Shown: positions 8,391-21,359, counted from the first letter of the stretch. The stretch: DNA of 64,000 bases from Synechococcus sp. LA31 (GCF_018502385.1 NZ_CP075523.1:434001-498000); one strand, 5' to 3'. The notes: generated by a model from the letters alone, not told the origin. Made by a program: numbers and translations.

Positions 8391-10196
8391 GTGGCTGATC
8401 TGCTCTCCGCCGTGCTGCAGCCAGGGGCACTGATCACTCTGCTGGTGCTGGCTGGTTCGGTCGTGCTGTTTGTGAGCGGTTGGCTAGCGCCGGAGCTCAC
8501 CGGCCTGCTAGCGGCAGCCCTGCTGATGGCCAGTGGTGTGCTCACCCCCGCAGAAGCCGTGGCCGGTTTTGGCAGCCCGGCCTTAATCACCCTGATGGGT
8601 CTGTTCGCCATTTCCGCTGGTTTATTCCGCAGCGGAGGCCTCGATCGCTTGCGGGCCCTGATCGGTTCCGATGCGGTGCGTAGCCCCAAGCGAATGATCG
8701 CGGTGATGGTGGCTGCGGTCGGGCCTGTGTCGGCTTTTGTGCCCAACACGCCCATCGTGGCCAGCCTGCTGCCGGTGATGGAAGGGTGGTGTCAACGCCG
8801 GGGGGTGTCGCCCTCGAAGGTGTTGCTGCCCCTCTCGTTCGCCACGGTTCTCGGCGGCACGCTCACCCTGCTGGGCAGTTCGGTGAACCTGCTGGCCAGT
8901 GAGGTGAGCAGCAAGCTCGGCTACGGCAGCTTCGGCTTATTCAGCTTCACGCCGATCGGCATCGCCGTGTGGCTCGTGGGTGGGGCGGTGATGCTGTTGC
9001 TGGCGGATCGCCTGCTGCCGGATCGCGGTAGCGACGATGACGACCTGATCGCTTCGCTCGCCAGCAGCGGCTACCTCACGGAGGTGCAGATCCCCTTTGG
9101 CTCGGAGCTCATTGGCCAGTCGCTGCATGCCAGTCGCCTGCAGCGCCGCTTCGATGTGGATGTGCTCGAGCTGCATCGGGGCAGCGAACGCTTTCTGCCC
9201 CCTCTGGCCGATCGCACTCTGGCACTGTCTGATCGCTTGCTGCTGCGTTGCAGCCGTGAAGATCTGCTCCGCCTCCAGCAGGATCACACGGTGGTGTTGG
9301 CCCCCACCTCTGAGGAGCCCATCGGCCCCGACAGGCAGAACAACCAACGCATGGTGGAGGTGCTGTTGCCCGCCGGCTCCACCCTGGCGGGCGATTGCCT
9401 GCGGGATCTTCGCTTTCGCCAGCGCTACAACCTCACGGTGCTCGCTCTCCGCCGCGGCAATGCGGTGTTGCGGGAGCGCCTGGGCCGTGCCCAATTGCGC
9501 GAGGGCGATGTGCTGTTGCTGCAAGGCCCCAAAGATGCGATTCGTGGCCTGCAGGCCAATAACGACCTGGTGGTGCTCGAGCAGCTGGAGAAAGACTTGC
9601 CCACCGTGAGCCGCAAGCGGGTGGCGCTGCTGATCGGAGGCTTGGTCATCCTGCTGCCCAGCTTCAATCTGATCCCTCTGGTGGCCTCGGTGCTGCTGGG
9701 CACCGTGGCGATGGTGGCCAGCGGCTGCCTCCGGCCCGGTGAGCTGCAGCGCGCGATTCGCCTCGATGTGATCCTGTTGCTCGGTTCGCTGGCCTGCTTC
9801 AGCCAGGCCCTGGAGAAAACGGGCCTGGCCGCCAGCCTGGCCCAGGGGCTGCTGCTGGGGCTGCAGAACTGGCCGATCTATGCCGCCCTGCTGGTGGTGT
9901 TTCTGTTCACCACTTTGCTCACCGAGGTGATGAGCAACGCCGCCACCGTGGCGATGTTGATTCCGATCGCTGGCCAGCTGGCCCAGGGGCTCGATCAGCC
10001 GCCCATGGCCTTCATCTATGCCGTGCTCTTTGGCGCCAGCCAGAGCTTTCTCAGCCCTGTGGGTTACCAAACCAACCTGATGGTGTTCGGCCCCGGCCGC
10101 TACCGCTTTCTCGACATCCCCCGCTACGGCTTTCCCCTCACGATCACGATGACCGTGGTCGTGCCCTTCCTGATTTGCCGTTGGTTCGGTCTTTAA
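8391..10196 (+). CDS. SLC13/DASS-family carrier with two RCK_C (TrkA-C) domains
   Basis: About 601 residues. Membrane helices lie at both ends and two RCK_C regulatory domains sit in the central cytoplasmic loop (roughly residues 215-300 and 320-405). This is the architecture of SAC1/SLT-type sulfate permeases and related sodium:anion symporters. C-terminal motifs such as SPVGYQTNLMVFGPG are typical. Substrate is probably sulfate or another anion, not proven. GTG 8391 (VADLLSAV) is preferred over TTG 8361 because the longer N-terminus looks unnatural. The divergent Rrf2 gene starts 125 bp away. Confidence 0.85.
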   Translation: MADLLSAVLQPGALITLLVLAGSVVLFVSGWLAPELTGLLAAALLMASGVLTPAEAVAGFGSPALITLMGLFAISAGLFRSGGLDRLRALIGSDAVRSPKRMIAVMVAAVGPVSAFVPNTPIVASLLPVMEGWCQRRGVSPSKVLLPLSFATVLGGTLTLLGSSVNLLASEVSSKLGYGSFGLFSFTPIGIAVWLVGGAVMLLLADRLLPDRGSDDDDLIASLASSGYLTEVQIPFGSELIGQSLHASRLQRRFDVDVLELHRGSERFLPPLADRTLALSDRLLLRCSREDLLRLQQDHTVVLAPTSEEPIGPDRQNNQRMVEVLLPAGSTLAGDCLRDLRFRQRYNLTVLALRRGNAVLRERLGRAQLREGDVLLLQGPKDAIRGLQANNDLVVLEQLEKDLPTVSRKRVALLIGGLVILLPSFNLIPLVASVLLGTVAMVASGCLRPGELQRAIRLDVILLLGSLACFSQALEKTGLAASLAQGLLLGLQNWPIYAALLVVFLFTTLLTEVMSNAATVAMLIPIAGQLAQGLDQPPMAFIYAVLFGASQSFLSPVGYQTNLMVFGPGRYRFLDIPRYGFPLTITMTVVVPFLICRWFGL

Positions 10197-10237
10197 ACCT
10201 TCAGCCTCTGGGGGCCATCGATCAAGATGGGTCTCCC

Positions 10238-10723
10238 GTGTTGCGCTCAGCCGCTTTGCCGCCCGTTCACCGGCATAAGAGCCTGCTCCGCTTGCTGCGG
10301 CAGCGCATGCTCTGGCTCTGGCATCACGAAGGCAGCCACGGCCAGCGGGCCCGCGGCCTTGCCGCTGGTGTGTTCATGGGCTGCTTTCCCTTCTTCGGCC
10401 TTCAGATTTTGTTGGGGGTTGCCCTGGCCAGCTTGGTGCGCGGCAATCACATCCTGGCTGCGGCGGGCACCTGGATCAGCAATCCACTCACCTATGTGCC
10501 CCTCTATTGGTTCAACTACCAGCTGGGCTGCGCACTGCTCGGTCCAGGCCCGGTGATGCCCTCCCTGCAGCAGCTGCGCCAGGTTCCCGTTTGGGAGTTG
10601 GGGCTGGCTATGGGGGGGCGGTTGATGCTCGGCTCAGCGGTGGTGGGTCTGGTGAGTGCGGCGCTGCTGGGCGGCGGCTACTGGCTTCTGCTGGAGCACC
10701 GCCAAGGGCGCGCTCACAGCTGA
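10238..10723 (+). CDS. DUF2062 domain membrane protein
   Basis: About 161 residues with the DUF2062 core: a basic N-terminal segment, GLAAGVFMGCFPFFGLQ, then NPLTYVPLYWFNYQLG and a final helix. DUF2062 proteins are small membrane proteins of unknown biochemical role. GTG 10238 avoids overlap with the preceding carrier gene; an in-frame upstream start would overlap it by 22 bp. The 3' end overlaps the convergent CNNM/CBS gene by 10 bp. Confidence 0.8.
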   Translation: MLRSAALPPVHRHKSLLRLLRQRMLWLWHHEGSHGQRARGLAAGVFMGCFPFFGLQILLGVALASLVRGNHILAAAGTWISNPLTYVPLYWFNYQLGCALLGPGPVMPSLQQLRQVPVWELGLAMGGRLMLGSAVVGLVSAALLGGGYWLLLEHRQGRAHS

Positions 10724-11718
10724 GCTTCGCTGGGCAAGCGCTTCCATCCTGCGAGGACACCCAGGATGTCGGCGGCGCTCACCAGCCCCACAAACGCGCC
10801 GAATTCATCCACCACCACCCTGACGGAGCTGCGATCCCCCCGGCGGAATGTGGTGAGCAGCCGATCGGCTCGGATCATCTCTGGCACGTATTGCGGTGGG
10901 TCACACAGCTCGCACACCAGCCGCTGGCTGCCGCCTTTGAGCAATTCGCACAGCGCTTCCTCGCGGCTCTGCACCCCGAGCACTTCATCCACCTCCTCGC
11001 CGAGCACCACCCACCAGGCATCTTCCGGAGCCTGCACAATTTCCTCGCGCATCGATTCCAGGCTGGCGGTGCCAGGCAGCGAGGGCGTGGCCACGCGCGA
11101 CACCATCAGATCGCGGGCCGTGAGGTCGTTGAGAGCGAACACTTTGCCGATCATCGCGGCCTCATCGGCTTCGATCTGGCCCTGCTGGGAGCCCAGCCGC
11201 GCCATCAGATGAATCTCGCGCTCGTTGGTGGTGAGATCGGCCTCAGCGGTGATGGCCGGCATCAGTTTTTCCAGCAACAGCAGCAACGGCAAGCTGAGCC
11301 GTTCCATCAGCAGCAGCACCCGCGAGGCGGTGAGGGCAATCGGCATGGCGAAGCTGTTGCCGATTGCCTTGGGCAGGATTTCGGCCAGCAGAATCACGGC
11401 CACGGTGAAGCCGATGTTGAACAGCAGCAGCCCGGCCTTGCCGCCTGGAAGTTGCTCGAAGGTGTGATCGGCCTGGCTGCCCAGCAGCATCGAGCCGGAG
11501 ATATTGAAGAGGTTGTTGATCACCACCAGCAGTGCCAAGGCGCGGCCGGGGCGGGCTTTGATCCGCTCCAGGGCGCGGGAGCCCGGCACCCTCTGCTGCA
11601 CCAGGGTGTGCACCTGGATCGGATTCACCGTGAGCATCGCCGCCTCGGTGCTGGAGGCCAGAGCCGAGCCCACCAGGATCAGCGCTGCCATGGCGAGCAG
11701 CACAACGATCGGATTCAT
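10714..11718 (-). CDS. CNNM/CorC-type protein (DUF21 plus CBS pair)
   Basis: A 334-residue protein. An N-terminal DUF21/CNNM membrane domain (ASSTEAAMLTVN, INNLFNISGSMLLGS) covers residues 1-190. Two CBS domains (about residues 200-320, with LMVSRVATPSLPG and VRVVVDEFGAFVGLVS) follow. The C-terminal CorC_HlyC transporter-associated domain seen in longer relatives is missing. Family members are linked to Mg2+/Co2+ homeostasis or to hemolysin-like annotations. It is divergent from ktrB, with 50 bp between starts. Confidence 0.88.
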   Translation of the reverse strand: MNPIVVLLAMAALILVGSALASSTEAAMLTVNPIQVHTLVQQRVPGSRALERIKARPGRALALLVVINNLFNISGSMLLGSQADHTFEQLPGGKAGLLLFNIGFTVAVILLAEILPKAIGNSFAMPIALTASRVLLLMERLSLPLLLLLEKLMPAITAEADLTTNEREIHLMARLGSQQGQIEADEAAMIGKVFALNDLTARDLMVSRVATPSLPGTASLESMREEIVQAPEDAWWVVLGEEVDEVLGVQSREEALCELLKGGSQRLVCELCDPPQYVPEMIRADRLLTTFRRGDRSSVRVVVDEFGAFVGLVSAADILGVLAGWKRLPSEAQL

Positions 11719-11768
11719 GGGCTGGGATGGGATGCGGGTTGGACCGGACCTTACCTACGGTTTGCGGG

Positions 11769-13175
11769 ATGAACTCGTCTCCGAGCAATCCCGTTCAGAC
11801 GGTGCAGCGCTGGCGCCACCAGCTCACGGTGCCGCAGTTCACTGTGGTGACCGGCTTGCTGGTGATCGTGGTGGGCACCTTTGTGATGGCCTCACCGCTT
11901 TGCTCTAGAGAGAGTGTTGGCCTTTGGCAGGCCCTGTTTACGGTCACCTCGGCGATCACGGTGACCGGGCTCTCAGTGATTTCGGTGGGCAGCGACCTCA
12001 CCCCCTTTGGCCAGGTGGTCCTTGCCGCGTTGATCGTGACCGGTGGCTTGGGCCTGATGGCGATCACCACATTTCTGCAGGGCTTTGTGCAGGGCCGCAG
12101 TGGTTTGCGGCATCGCCTCGATAAAGGGCGTGCCCTCGATGAGTTTGGCGTAGGGGGAATCGGCCCCACCTTCAACAGCATCCTGATCACCGCCACCTGT
12201 GTGATGGGCCTAGGGGCCGTGGCGCTCTACGCCTTCGGCTTCAACGACATCGAACAACCCAGCCAGCGGCTTTGGGCGTCTGTATTTCACGCCATCAGCG
12301 CTTACAACAACGCCGGTTTCAGCCTGTGGGACAACAGCCTCACCGACTACCGCGACAACGCGGTGGTGAATGGCGTGATCGCCTCGATGATCGTGATCGG
12401 CGGCATTGGCTGGCGGGTGATCAACGATCTCTGGGCGAATCGTCTGCATCTACGCAAGCTGCGCCGACTCAGCCTGCACACGCGGTTGGTGATGCGCAGC
12501 ACGGTGTTTTTAATCGCTGGTGGCGCGGTCGGATTGATGATCACAGAACACTTCGGCTATCGCGCTTCCTTGATGGGGCAGATGGGCTTGTGGCAGAAGC
12601 TGCAGATCACGGTGTTTCAGTCGATCACCACACGCACAGCCGGCTTCAACACGGTTCCCATTTCGGCCGAGTTGATCACCGATGCCGGCCTGCTGCTGAT
12701 GATCCTGCTGATGTTCATCGGCGCCAGCCCCGGTGGCACGGGCGGAGGCATCAAAACCACCACCTTCGCGATCCTGATGGGAGCTACCCGCTCCACGTTG
12801 GAAGGTCGCAGTGATGTGTTGATGCATCGCCGTCAGATTCCCGATGCAACGGTGCTGCGGGCGGTGGGAGTCACCCTCGCTTCGGTGCTGTTCGTGGTGC
12901 TGATGGCCTTGCTGCTGGGCATTGGTCCTACGGCCGGCGGAGTCACAGGGCACCAGAGTTTCAGCTTCCTCGAAAAGTTGTTCACTTGCGTGTCGGCCTT
13001 CGGCACCGTGGGGCTGGATCTGGGGGTGACGGCCAACCTCAATCGCTGGGGGCAACTGGTGCTGATGGTGGGGATGTTCGTGGGCCGGATCGGCATCCTT
13101 CTGCTGCTCTCTGCCCTCTACGGCAGTCGGCCGCAGCTACGCGTGGGCTATCCCAGGGAAGACCTCTACGTCTAG
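11769..13175 (+). CDS. ktrB: Potassium uptake channel subunit KtrB (TrkH family)
   Basis: Membrane ion-translocating subunit of a Ktr K+ uptake system, about 468 residues. The four M1-P-M2 repeats can be followed through their P-loops: SAITVTGLSVIS, SAYNNAGFSL, TTRTAGFNTV and SAFGTVGLDLG. Each carries the selectivity-filter glycine. A glycine-rich gate loop (SPGGTGGGIKTT) lies in the third repeat. ATG 11769 is chosen because upstream residues overlap the promoter space shared with the CNNM gene. The regulatory subunit gene ktrA follows 25 bp downstream. Confidence 0.92.
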   Translation: MNSSPSNPVQTVQRWRHQLTVPQFTVVTGLLVIVVGTFVMASPLCSRESVGLWQALFTVTSAITVTGLSVISVGSDLTPFGQVVLAALIVTGGLGLMAITTFLQGFVQGRSGLRHRLDKGRALDEFGVGGIGPTFNSILITATCVMGLGAVALYAFGFNDIEQPSQRLWASVFHAISAYNNAGFSLWDNSLTDYRDNAVVNGVIASMIVIGGIGWRVINDLWANRLHLRKLRRLSLHTRLVMRSTVFLIAGGAVGLMITEHFGYRASLMGQMGLWQKLQITVFQSITTRTAGFNTVPISAELITDAGLLLMILLMFIGASPGGTGGGIKTTTFAILMGATRSTLEGRSDVLMHRRQIPDATVLRAVGVTLASVLFVVLMALLLGIGPTAGGVTGHQSFSFLEKLFTCVSAFGTVGLDLGVTANLNRWGQLVLMVGMFVGRIGILLLLSALYGSRPQLRVGYPREDLYV

Positions 13176-13200
13176 AAAAGGTTGGCTTGCAGGGGCAACC

Positions 13201-13905
13201 GTGAATCAGTGGTGGCAGTGGGGTGCCGATGGTGATGTTCGCCGTGGCGGGTTCGCGGTGATCGGTGTGGGGCGTTTCGGCTCCTCGGTGTGCTCGGAGT
13301 TGCTGCGTGCTGGAGCCGATGTGCTCGCCATCGATTCCAGCCAGCGGGCCATCGATGCCCTTCGCCAGAGGGATTCCTCGATCGAGTGCCGGGTGGTGGA
13401 TTGCACCGATGAGGAGGCCCTGCGGGCGGCAGGGGTGCTTGATCTGGAAACCGTGGTGGTGGCGATGAGTGAGCCGATTGAGGCCAGCATCACCGCCACG
13501 TTGATTTGTAAAGACGCTCAGGGCACCCGTGTGAAGCAGGTGATCGCCCGCGCCACCAGCGATCTGCACATGAAAATGCTGCAGCGCGTCGGTGCCGATC
13601 GCGTCGTGTTCCCTTCCAAAATGATGGGGCAGCGCCTTGGCCTAGAGCTGGTGCGGCCCAACCTGCTCGAGCAACTGCGGCTCGACGATCGCAGCTGCAT
13701 CGAGGAGATCAAGGTGCCGGGTTCCTTTGTGGGGCATTCCCTGCGGGATCTCAACCTGCGCAAGCACTACAACGTGAATGTTCTGGCCGCAGGGCCCGTG
13801 GGGCATCTGGATGTGAACCCTCCGGCTTCGCACGTGTTGGCCCCAGGTGAACTACTGGTGGTGATGGGTTCGGAGGAGGCGCTGCGCTCCCTGCCGGGCA
13901 GCTGA
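13201..13905 (+). CDS. ktrA: Potassium uptake regulatory subunit KtrA (RCK domain)
   Basis: Cytoplasmic nucleotide-binding regulator of 234 residues that forms the gating ring on KtrB. The RCK_N Rossmann fold starts at residue 15 with GFAVIGVGRFGSSVC (GxGxxG) and has an acidic end to beta-2 (LAIDSS). RCK_C (TrkA-C) covers about residues 145-230. It starts with GTG 25 bp after ktrB, so the two form an operon. ATP/ADP or NAD(H) and c-di-AMP are known ligands in the family. Confidence 0.92.
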   Translation: MNQWWQWGADGDVRRGGFAVIGVGRFGSSVCSELLRAGADVLAIDSSQRAIDALRQRDSSIECRVVDCTDEEALRAAGVLDLETVVVAMSEPIEASITATLICKDAQGTRVKQVIARATSDLHMKMLQRVGADRVVFPSKMMGQRLGLELVRPNLLEQLRLDDRSCIEEIKVPGSFVGHSLRDLNLRKHYNVNVLAAGPVGHLDVNPPASHVLAPGELLVVMGSEEALRSLPGS

Positions 13906-13918
13906 AACCTCCACGGCC

Positions 13919-15295
<1,377 letters not shown>

Positions 15296-15296
<1 letters not shown>

Positions 15297-16903
15297 TGGA
15301 ACTCACCCTCTGGACCTATGAAGGCCCCCCCCATGTGGGCGCCATGCGCATCGCAGCTTCGATGGAGGGCGTGCACTACGTGCTGCATGCCCCTCAGGGC
15401 GATACCTACGCCGATCTCCTGTTCACGATGATCGAGCGGCGCGACAAGCGCCCGCCTGTGACCTACACCACCTTTCAGGCCAGGGATCTCGGCGGTGATA
15501 CGGCTGAGCTGGTGAAACGCTCCATCGCCGACGCCGTGGAGCGTTTCAAGCCAGAAGCCCTACTGGTGGGGGAGAGCTGCACTGCTGAGCTGATTCAGGA
15601 CCAGCCGGGTGCCCTGGCGGCCGGGATGGGTTTCGGCGAGCTGCCGATCGTGAATCTCGAGCTGCCGGCCTACTCCAAAAAGGAGAACTGGGGTGCGGCC
15701 GAAACCTTCTACCAACTGGTTCGCAGCTTGCTCAAGCCGCAACTGCCAACACCGGGCGCGCCGAAGCCGGATCCAGCCCGCTGGCGCACCGAAGGCCGGC
15801 GGCCACGGGTGAATCTGCTGGGCCCCTCGCTGCTGGGTTTCCGCTGCCGCGATGACGTGCGTGAGATCTCGCAATTGCTGGCCAGCTACGGCATCGATGT
15901 GGCCGTCGTGGCTCCCTTGGGGGCACGCCCCGCTGACCTACAGCGCATTCCCACGGCTGACGCCAATGTGTGTTTGTATCCCGAGGTGGCGGGCACGCTG
16001 TGCAGTTGGCTCGAGCGTCAGTTCGGCATGGTTTGCGCGCGCACGGTGCCGATCGGTATCGGAGCCACCGTGCGCTTTTTGCGCGAGTTGCATGGGCTCT
16101 TGGATCTGGAGCTGCCAGCGGAGCTGCAGCCGGGCACGAATGAGGTGTGTGAGGCCGAATGCCGCTCACGCCTGCCCTGGTATTCGCGTTCGGTGGATTC
16201 CACCTATCTCACCGGCAAGCGGGTCTTTGTGTTTGGCGATGCCACCCATGCCATCGCTGCTGCCCGCATTGCCAGTCATGAACTCGGTTTTGAGGTGGTT
16301 GGCCTGGGCAGCTACAGCCGTGAGATGGCTCGGGAGGTGCGTGCCGCTGCCAGCGAACTTGGCCTGGAGGCGTTGATCAGTGACGACTACCTCGCCGTGG
16401 AGGCCGCCATCGCTCAGGCGGCTCCAGAGCTGGTGCTCGGTACGCAGATGGAGCGCCACAGCGCCAAGCGCCTCGGCATTCCCTGCGCCGTGATCAGCAC
16501 GCCGTTGCACGTGCAGGATGTTCCGGCCCGCTACGCCCCTCAGATGGGCTGGGAGGGGGCGAACGTGATCTTTGATTCCTGGGTCCACCCGCTGATGATG
16601 GGCTTGGAGGAACACCTGATTGGGATGTTCCGCCATGACTTCGAATTCGTGGACGGCCACCGCAGCCATCTCGGCGATGGAGCAGCGGCAGGAGACAAAC
16701 TGACCACGGAATCTCCGGCCGTGGACCTGACGTCTGCCACCGCTCTGGCGTGGAGTGCCGAGGGGGAAGCCGAACTGGCGAAGATTCCGTTTTTTGTGCG
16801 CGGCAAGGTGCGCAAGAACACAGAGGCCTTCGCCCGCGAGCAAGGCCTCGCGGTGATTGATAGCGAGGCGTTGTACGAGGCCAAGGCGCACTTCAGCCGC
16901 TGA
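15296..16903 (+). CDS. chlB: Light-independent protochlorophyllide reductase subunit B
   Basis: B subunit of the same NifDK-like complex, 535 residues, a normal length. It has the start [20 protein letters not shown], the [10 protein letters not shown] segment and a C-terminal domain (from [17 protein letters not shown]) typical of ChlB and contacting the substrate cavity. It shares one base with the chlN stop codon. The usual partner gene chlL is 0.7 kb farther on, separated here by a decayed amidohydrolase gene. Confidence 0.96.
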
Positions 16904-16904
16904 T

Positions 16905-17418
16905 GGCGGCTCCAGCCGATGGCAAGGCCGACCTTGCACCAGATCCTTGATGCGCTCAGCGGTGTGCGGCAGCTGGGTATCAACCCGAAGCTCACCCTCG
17001 CTCACTCGCCTCAAGCCGTTGATCACGAGCACAGGGATTTGGTGCATCGGTTTTTAGCCTGTGGAGCGTGCGATTGAGACTGATCGCTACAACAAGATGT
17101 TCCGCTTTGGTCGTTTGCAGCGAGACCATGGCGTGACTGTGGCCTTGGACAGTGATTGGCCCGCATTCAAGTGATCCGCTTCCACCGATGCAGGATCTGT
17201 TCACACTCGATGGTGCTCTAGAGGCTTATCCCGTTGCCGGTGCGCGCCAGCTGGGCATCGAATGCATGACGGGCTCGATCAAGGTGGGCATGAGGGCTGA
17301 TCTCTGTGTGTTTGATCAAGGCATCACCCGTCTCGCCAGCGATCAGATCTACAGCGCAGCCTGCGAGCTCACCTTGATGGACGGCGAGGGTCGTCCTGAT
17401 GCTCGTAGAACGAATTAG
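16905..17418 (+). pseudogene. Decayed amidohydrolase gene (YtcJ-like), 3' remnant
   Basis: Three pieces in three different frames read in order as the C-terminal third of a YtcJ-type amidohydrolase. Frame 16919-17077 gives LTLAHSPQAVDHEHRDLVHRF, like the family's AHxQxxxxxDxxRF step. Frame 17097-17171 gives HGVTVALDSDWPAF, like the family's GVRLALGSDWP metal-site motif. Frame 17152-17418 gives SSDPLPPMQDLFT and GSIKVGMRADLCVFDQ, like GSIxxGKxADLVVLD. At least two frameshifts and in-frame stops separate them, and the N-terminal two thirds are missing. Non-functional relic between chlB and chlL. Confidence 0.7.
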
Positions 17419-17466
17419 GTTGATTAACCTTTGAGCGTTCTCAACGTTTCTGAGTGGGCATTAGGC

Positions 17467-18746
<1,280 letters not shown>

Positions 18747-18755
18747 TGCGTTGGA

Positions 18756-19253
18756 TTAGAGGGTGGTGCAGACCGCTACCAGCAGGGTCTCTGCAACGGT
18801 TCCGGTTTGGGGAACCCGCCATTCACCCCAGTTAGCGCCAGCGCGCTTGCGGTTCAAGGTGAGGTTGTCGCAGTCGATGGCGATGGCGCGCTCGGGGATC
18901 TCTTCCTGCCCCGTGGTGTTCACGGCCTCGGGCCAGTGCAGGCCGCCAATGCTCCGGGGTTTCGTTGTGGCGCGGCGCCACGCTGTCACCCACACCGATG
19001 GAGCACGTTTTAAGGGCTGCCAGTTTTGCCAATCCACTTCAATGTCTCCGTAGCGTCTCCAGCGATCAGCCTCATCCTGTTGCCGATCCTTCAGTCGATC
19101 GCGGATCTCTTGCTCGCGTGGGCTTGCCTGCGGTTGATCCAGGTTGGTGGTGTACTCCTGGGCCAGCACACCTGTGCTTGGCGATAGGCCAACCACACCG
19201 ATGGCGCTGAGACTCAGGAGACGTCGCCGATGGGATGAGCGTGGCTTCAGCAT
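18756..19253 (-). CDS. Secreted hypothetical protein
   Basis: 165 residues. A basic start (KPRSSHRRRLL), a hydrophobic stretch and SPSTGVLAQE form a plausible signal peptide, possibly with a twin-arginine-like RRR. The mature part is charged and rich in Trp (YGDIEVDWQNWQPLKR), with two cysteines. No family recognised. It lies 9 bp upstream of the two-helix protein gene and probably belongs to the same transcript. Confidence 0.65.
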   Translation of the reverse strand: MLKPRSSHRRRLLSLSAIGVVGLSPSTGVLAQEYTTNLDQPQASPREQEIRDRLKDRQQDEADRWRRYGDIEVDWQNWQPLKRAPSVWVTAWRRATTKPRSIGGLHWPEAVNTTGQEEIPERAIAIDCDNLTLNRKRAGANWGEWRVPQTGTVAETLLVAVCTTL

Positions 19254-19266
19254 CGTGGGGATCGGC

Positions 19267-19716
19267 TCAGGGCAGCGGAATCGGTGACAGGCTCTTCACC
19301 GCATCGCGCAGCTGCACATTCACCTGTCCGGCGACTTGATCCACCCCAACGGTGCCATTCACATTGAGTGGTTCGTCGTTGCTGACATCCACGCGGATCT
19401 CCTGCTTGATCTCACTCACCGCTACAGGCTCTTTGATCGCGTCGACGTTCACCACGCCATCTACTTGAAGAGGTGTTTCCGTTTTCACGGCCACGGGCCG
19501 TTCCACACTCACCGAGCCCTTCACGCCCAGAGGACTGTCTGAGTTCACGCGCACCGGTTGGGCGATTCCTTCAATCTTCAGAGCACCGTGCACTTGTACC
19601 GGTAGAGGCTTCTCCAGCGGCAGCCCGATGGGAATCGGTTGCTTGAGGATTGTGATCGCCGCTGCGGCGATGGCCCATGCCGAAAGCACAAGGGCCAAGG
19701 GCCATCGGCAGGCCAT
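19267..19716 (-). CDS. Membrane-anchored protein with beta-like repeats, hypothetical
   Basis: About 149 residues from ATG 19716: a short N-terminal membrane anchor (WPLALVLSAWAIAAAAI), then about five imperfect 19-23-residue repeats of the form P-L/V-x-V-x-G-x3-V-x5-PVxV. Examples are PLQVDGVVNVDAIKEPVAV and PLNVNGTVGVDQV. The alternation suggests a stack of short beta strands outside the membrane. The frame is open to 19881, but that would overlap por and its hairpin. Function unknown. Confidence 0.6.
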   Translation of the reverse strand: MACRWPLALVLSAWAIAAAAITILKQPIPIGLPLEKPLPVQVHGALKIEGIAQPVRVNSDSPLGVKGSVSVERPVAVKTETPLQVDGVVNVDAIKEPVAVSEIKQEIRVDVSNDEPLNVNGTVGVDQVAGQVNVQLRDAVKSLSPIPLP

Positions 19717-19812
19717 GGCCAACTTGAACCACAAAACAGAGGCTTCCGGGTTTGCGGGCCCGGGTGCTTCGGGAATCACGGGGGACACGCCACTGGCCAA
19801 CAGGATCCCCGA

Positions 19813-19840
19813 AACCTGGGGGCTTGTCACCCCCCAGGTT
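19813..19840 (-). terminator. Hairpin downstream of por
   Basis: Perfect 10-bp arms AACCTGGGGG (19813-19822) and CCCCCAGGTT (19831-19840) with an 8-nt loop, four bases after the por stop codon. On the minus strand only TTTC follows, so it is a weak intrinsic terminator or an mRNA-stabilising hairpin. Confidence 0.65.
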
Positions 19841-19844
19841 GGAC

Positions 19845-20867
<1,023 letters not shown>

Positions 20868-21359
20868 CTATCGAGCGGCCTGGGGCTTCTCGCTGCTTGA
20901 CGGGCCCTGCTCAACAGTTGGAAATGGGGCCGTGCCTTGGGGCTGAGGTTGTTTCCACACCACACGCATGCGATTTGGGGCGATCCACTGGTCTTGCTCC
21001 TGGATCAGCCGCTGCTCTCCGCCGGTGGTGAAGAGGTTGTCAAAGCGTTGCTGGGCTTTGTTGAGCTTGGCCTGCTGGATGTTCAGCACGGCGGTGATCT
21101 CGCCGTAGCGATCCAGTCGTTCGCGGTAGGCCCCGCCCAGCCGCACCAGGCTCACCACGGCCACCAAGGCCAGGCCGGTCTTGAGGGTGAGCCCGATGCC
21201 GCTGCAGATCAGCTCCTGGGCCGGTGTGGAGGGGCGCAGGGATGCGGGCCGTGTTGGAGGCGTCTGGGGGGCCGGCCTCGCTGGCCGGCGTTGACTCAGG
21301 CGCTGACCCCGTGACGCGGATCGCCTCTGCGATGGCTGGGCGGTGCGGGGCGAGCTCAA
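20868..21359 (-). CDS. Single-pass coiled-coil membrane protein, hypothetical
   Basis: 163 residues. A long basic, Pro/Ser/Arg-rich N-terminal tail (residues 1-48) is followed by one membrane helix (about 55-75). A heptad-like coiled coil follows (ITAVLNIQQAKLNKAQQRFDN), then a Pro/Gln-rich tail. The layout recalls FtsL/DivIC-type division proteins, but no specific motif supports that. It lies between psaM and por on the same strand, 27 bp upstream of por. Confidence 0.6.
   Translation of the reverse strand: MSSPRTAQPSQRRSASRGQRLSQRRPARPAPQTPPTRPASLRPSTPAQELICSGIGLTLKTGLALVAVVSLVRLGGAYRERLDRYGEITAVLNIQQAKLNKAQQRFDNLFTTGGEQRLIQEQDQWIAPNRMRVVWKQPQPQGTAPFPTVEQGPSSSEKPQAAR

Noticed and set aside
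8937-10070. 377-codon minus-strand frame opposite the SLC13 carrier
   Set aside because: Gln/His/Ala-rich antisense shadow of a clear transporter gene.
10507-11772. 421-codon plus-strand frame across the CNNM/CBS gene
   Set aside because: His/Gln-rich shadow; the minus strand carries recognisable DUF21 and CBS domains.
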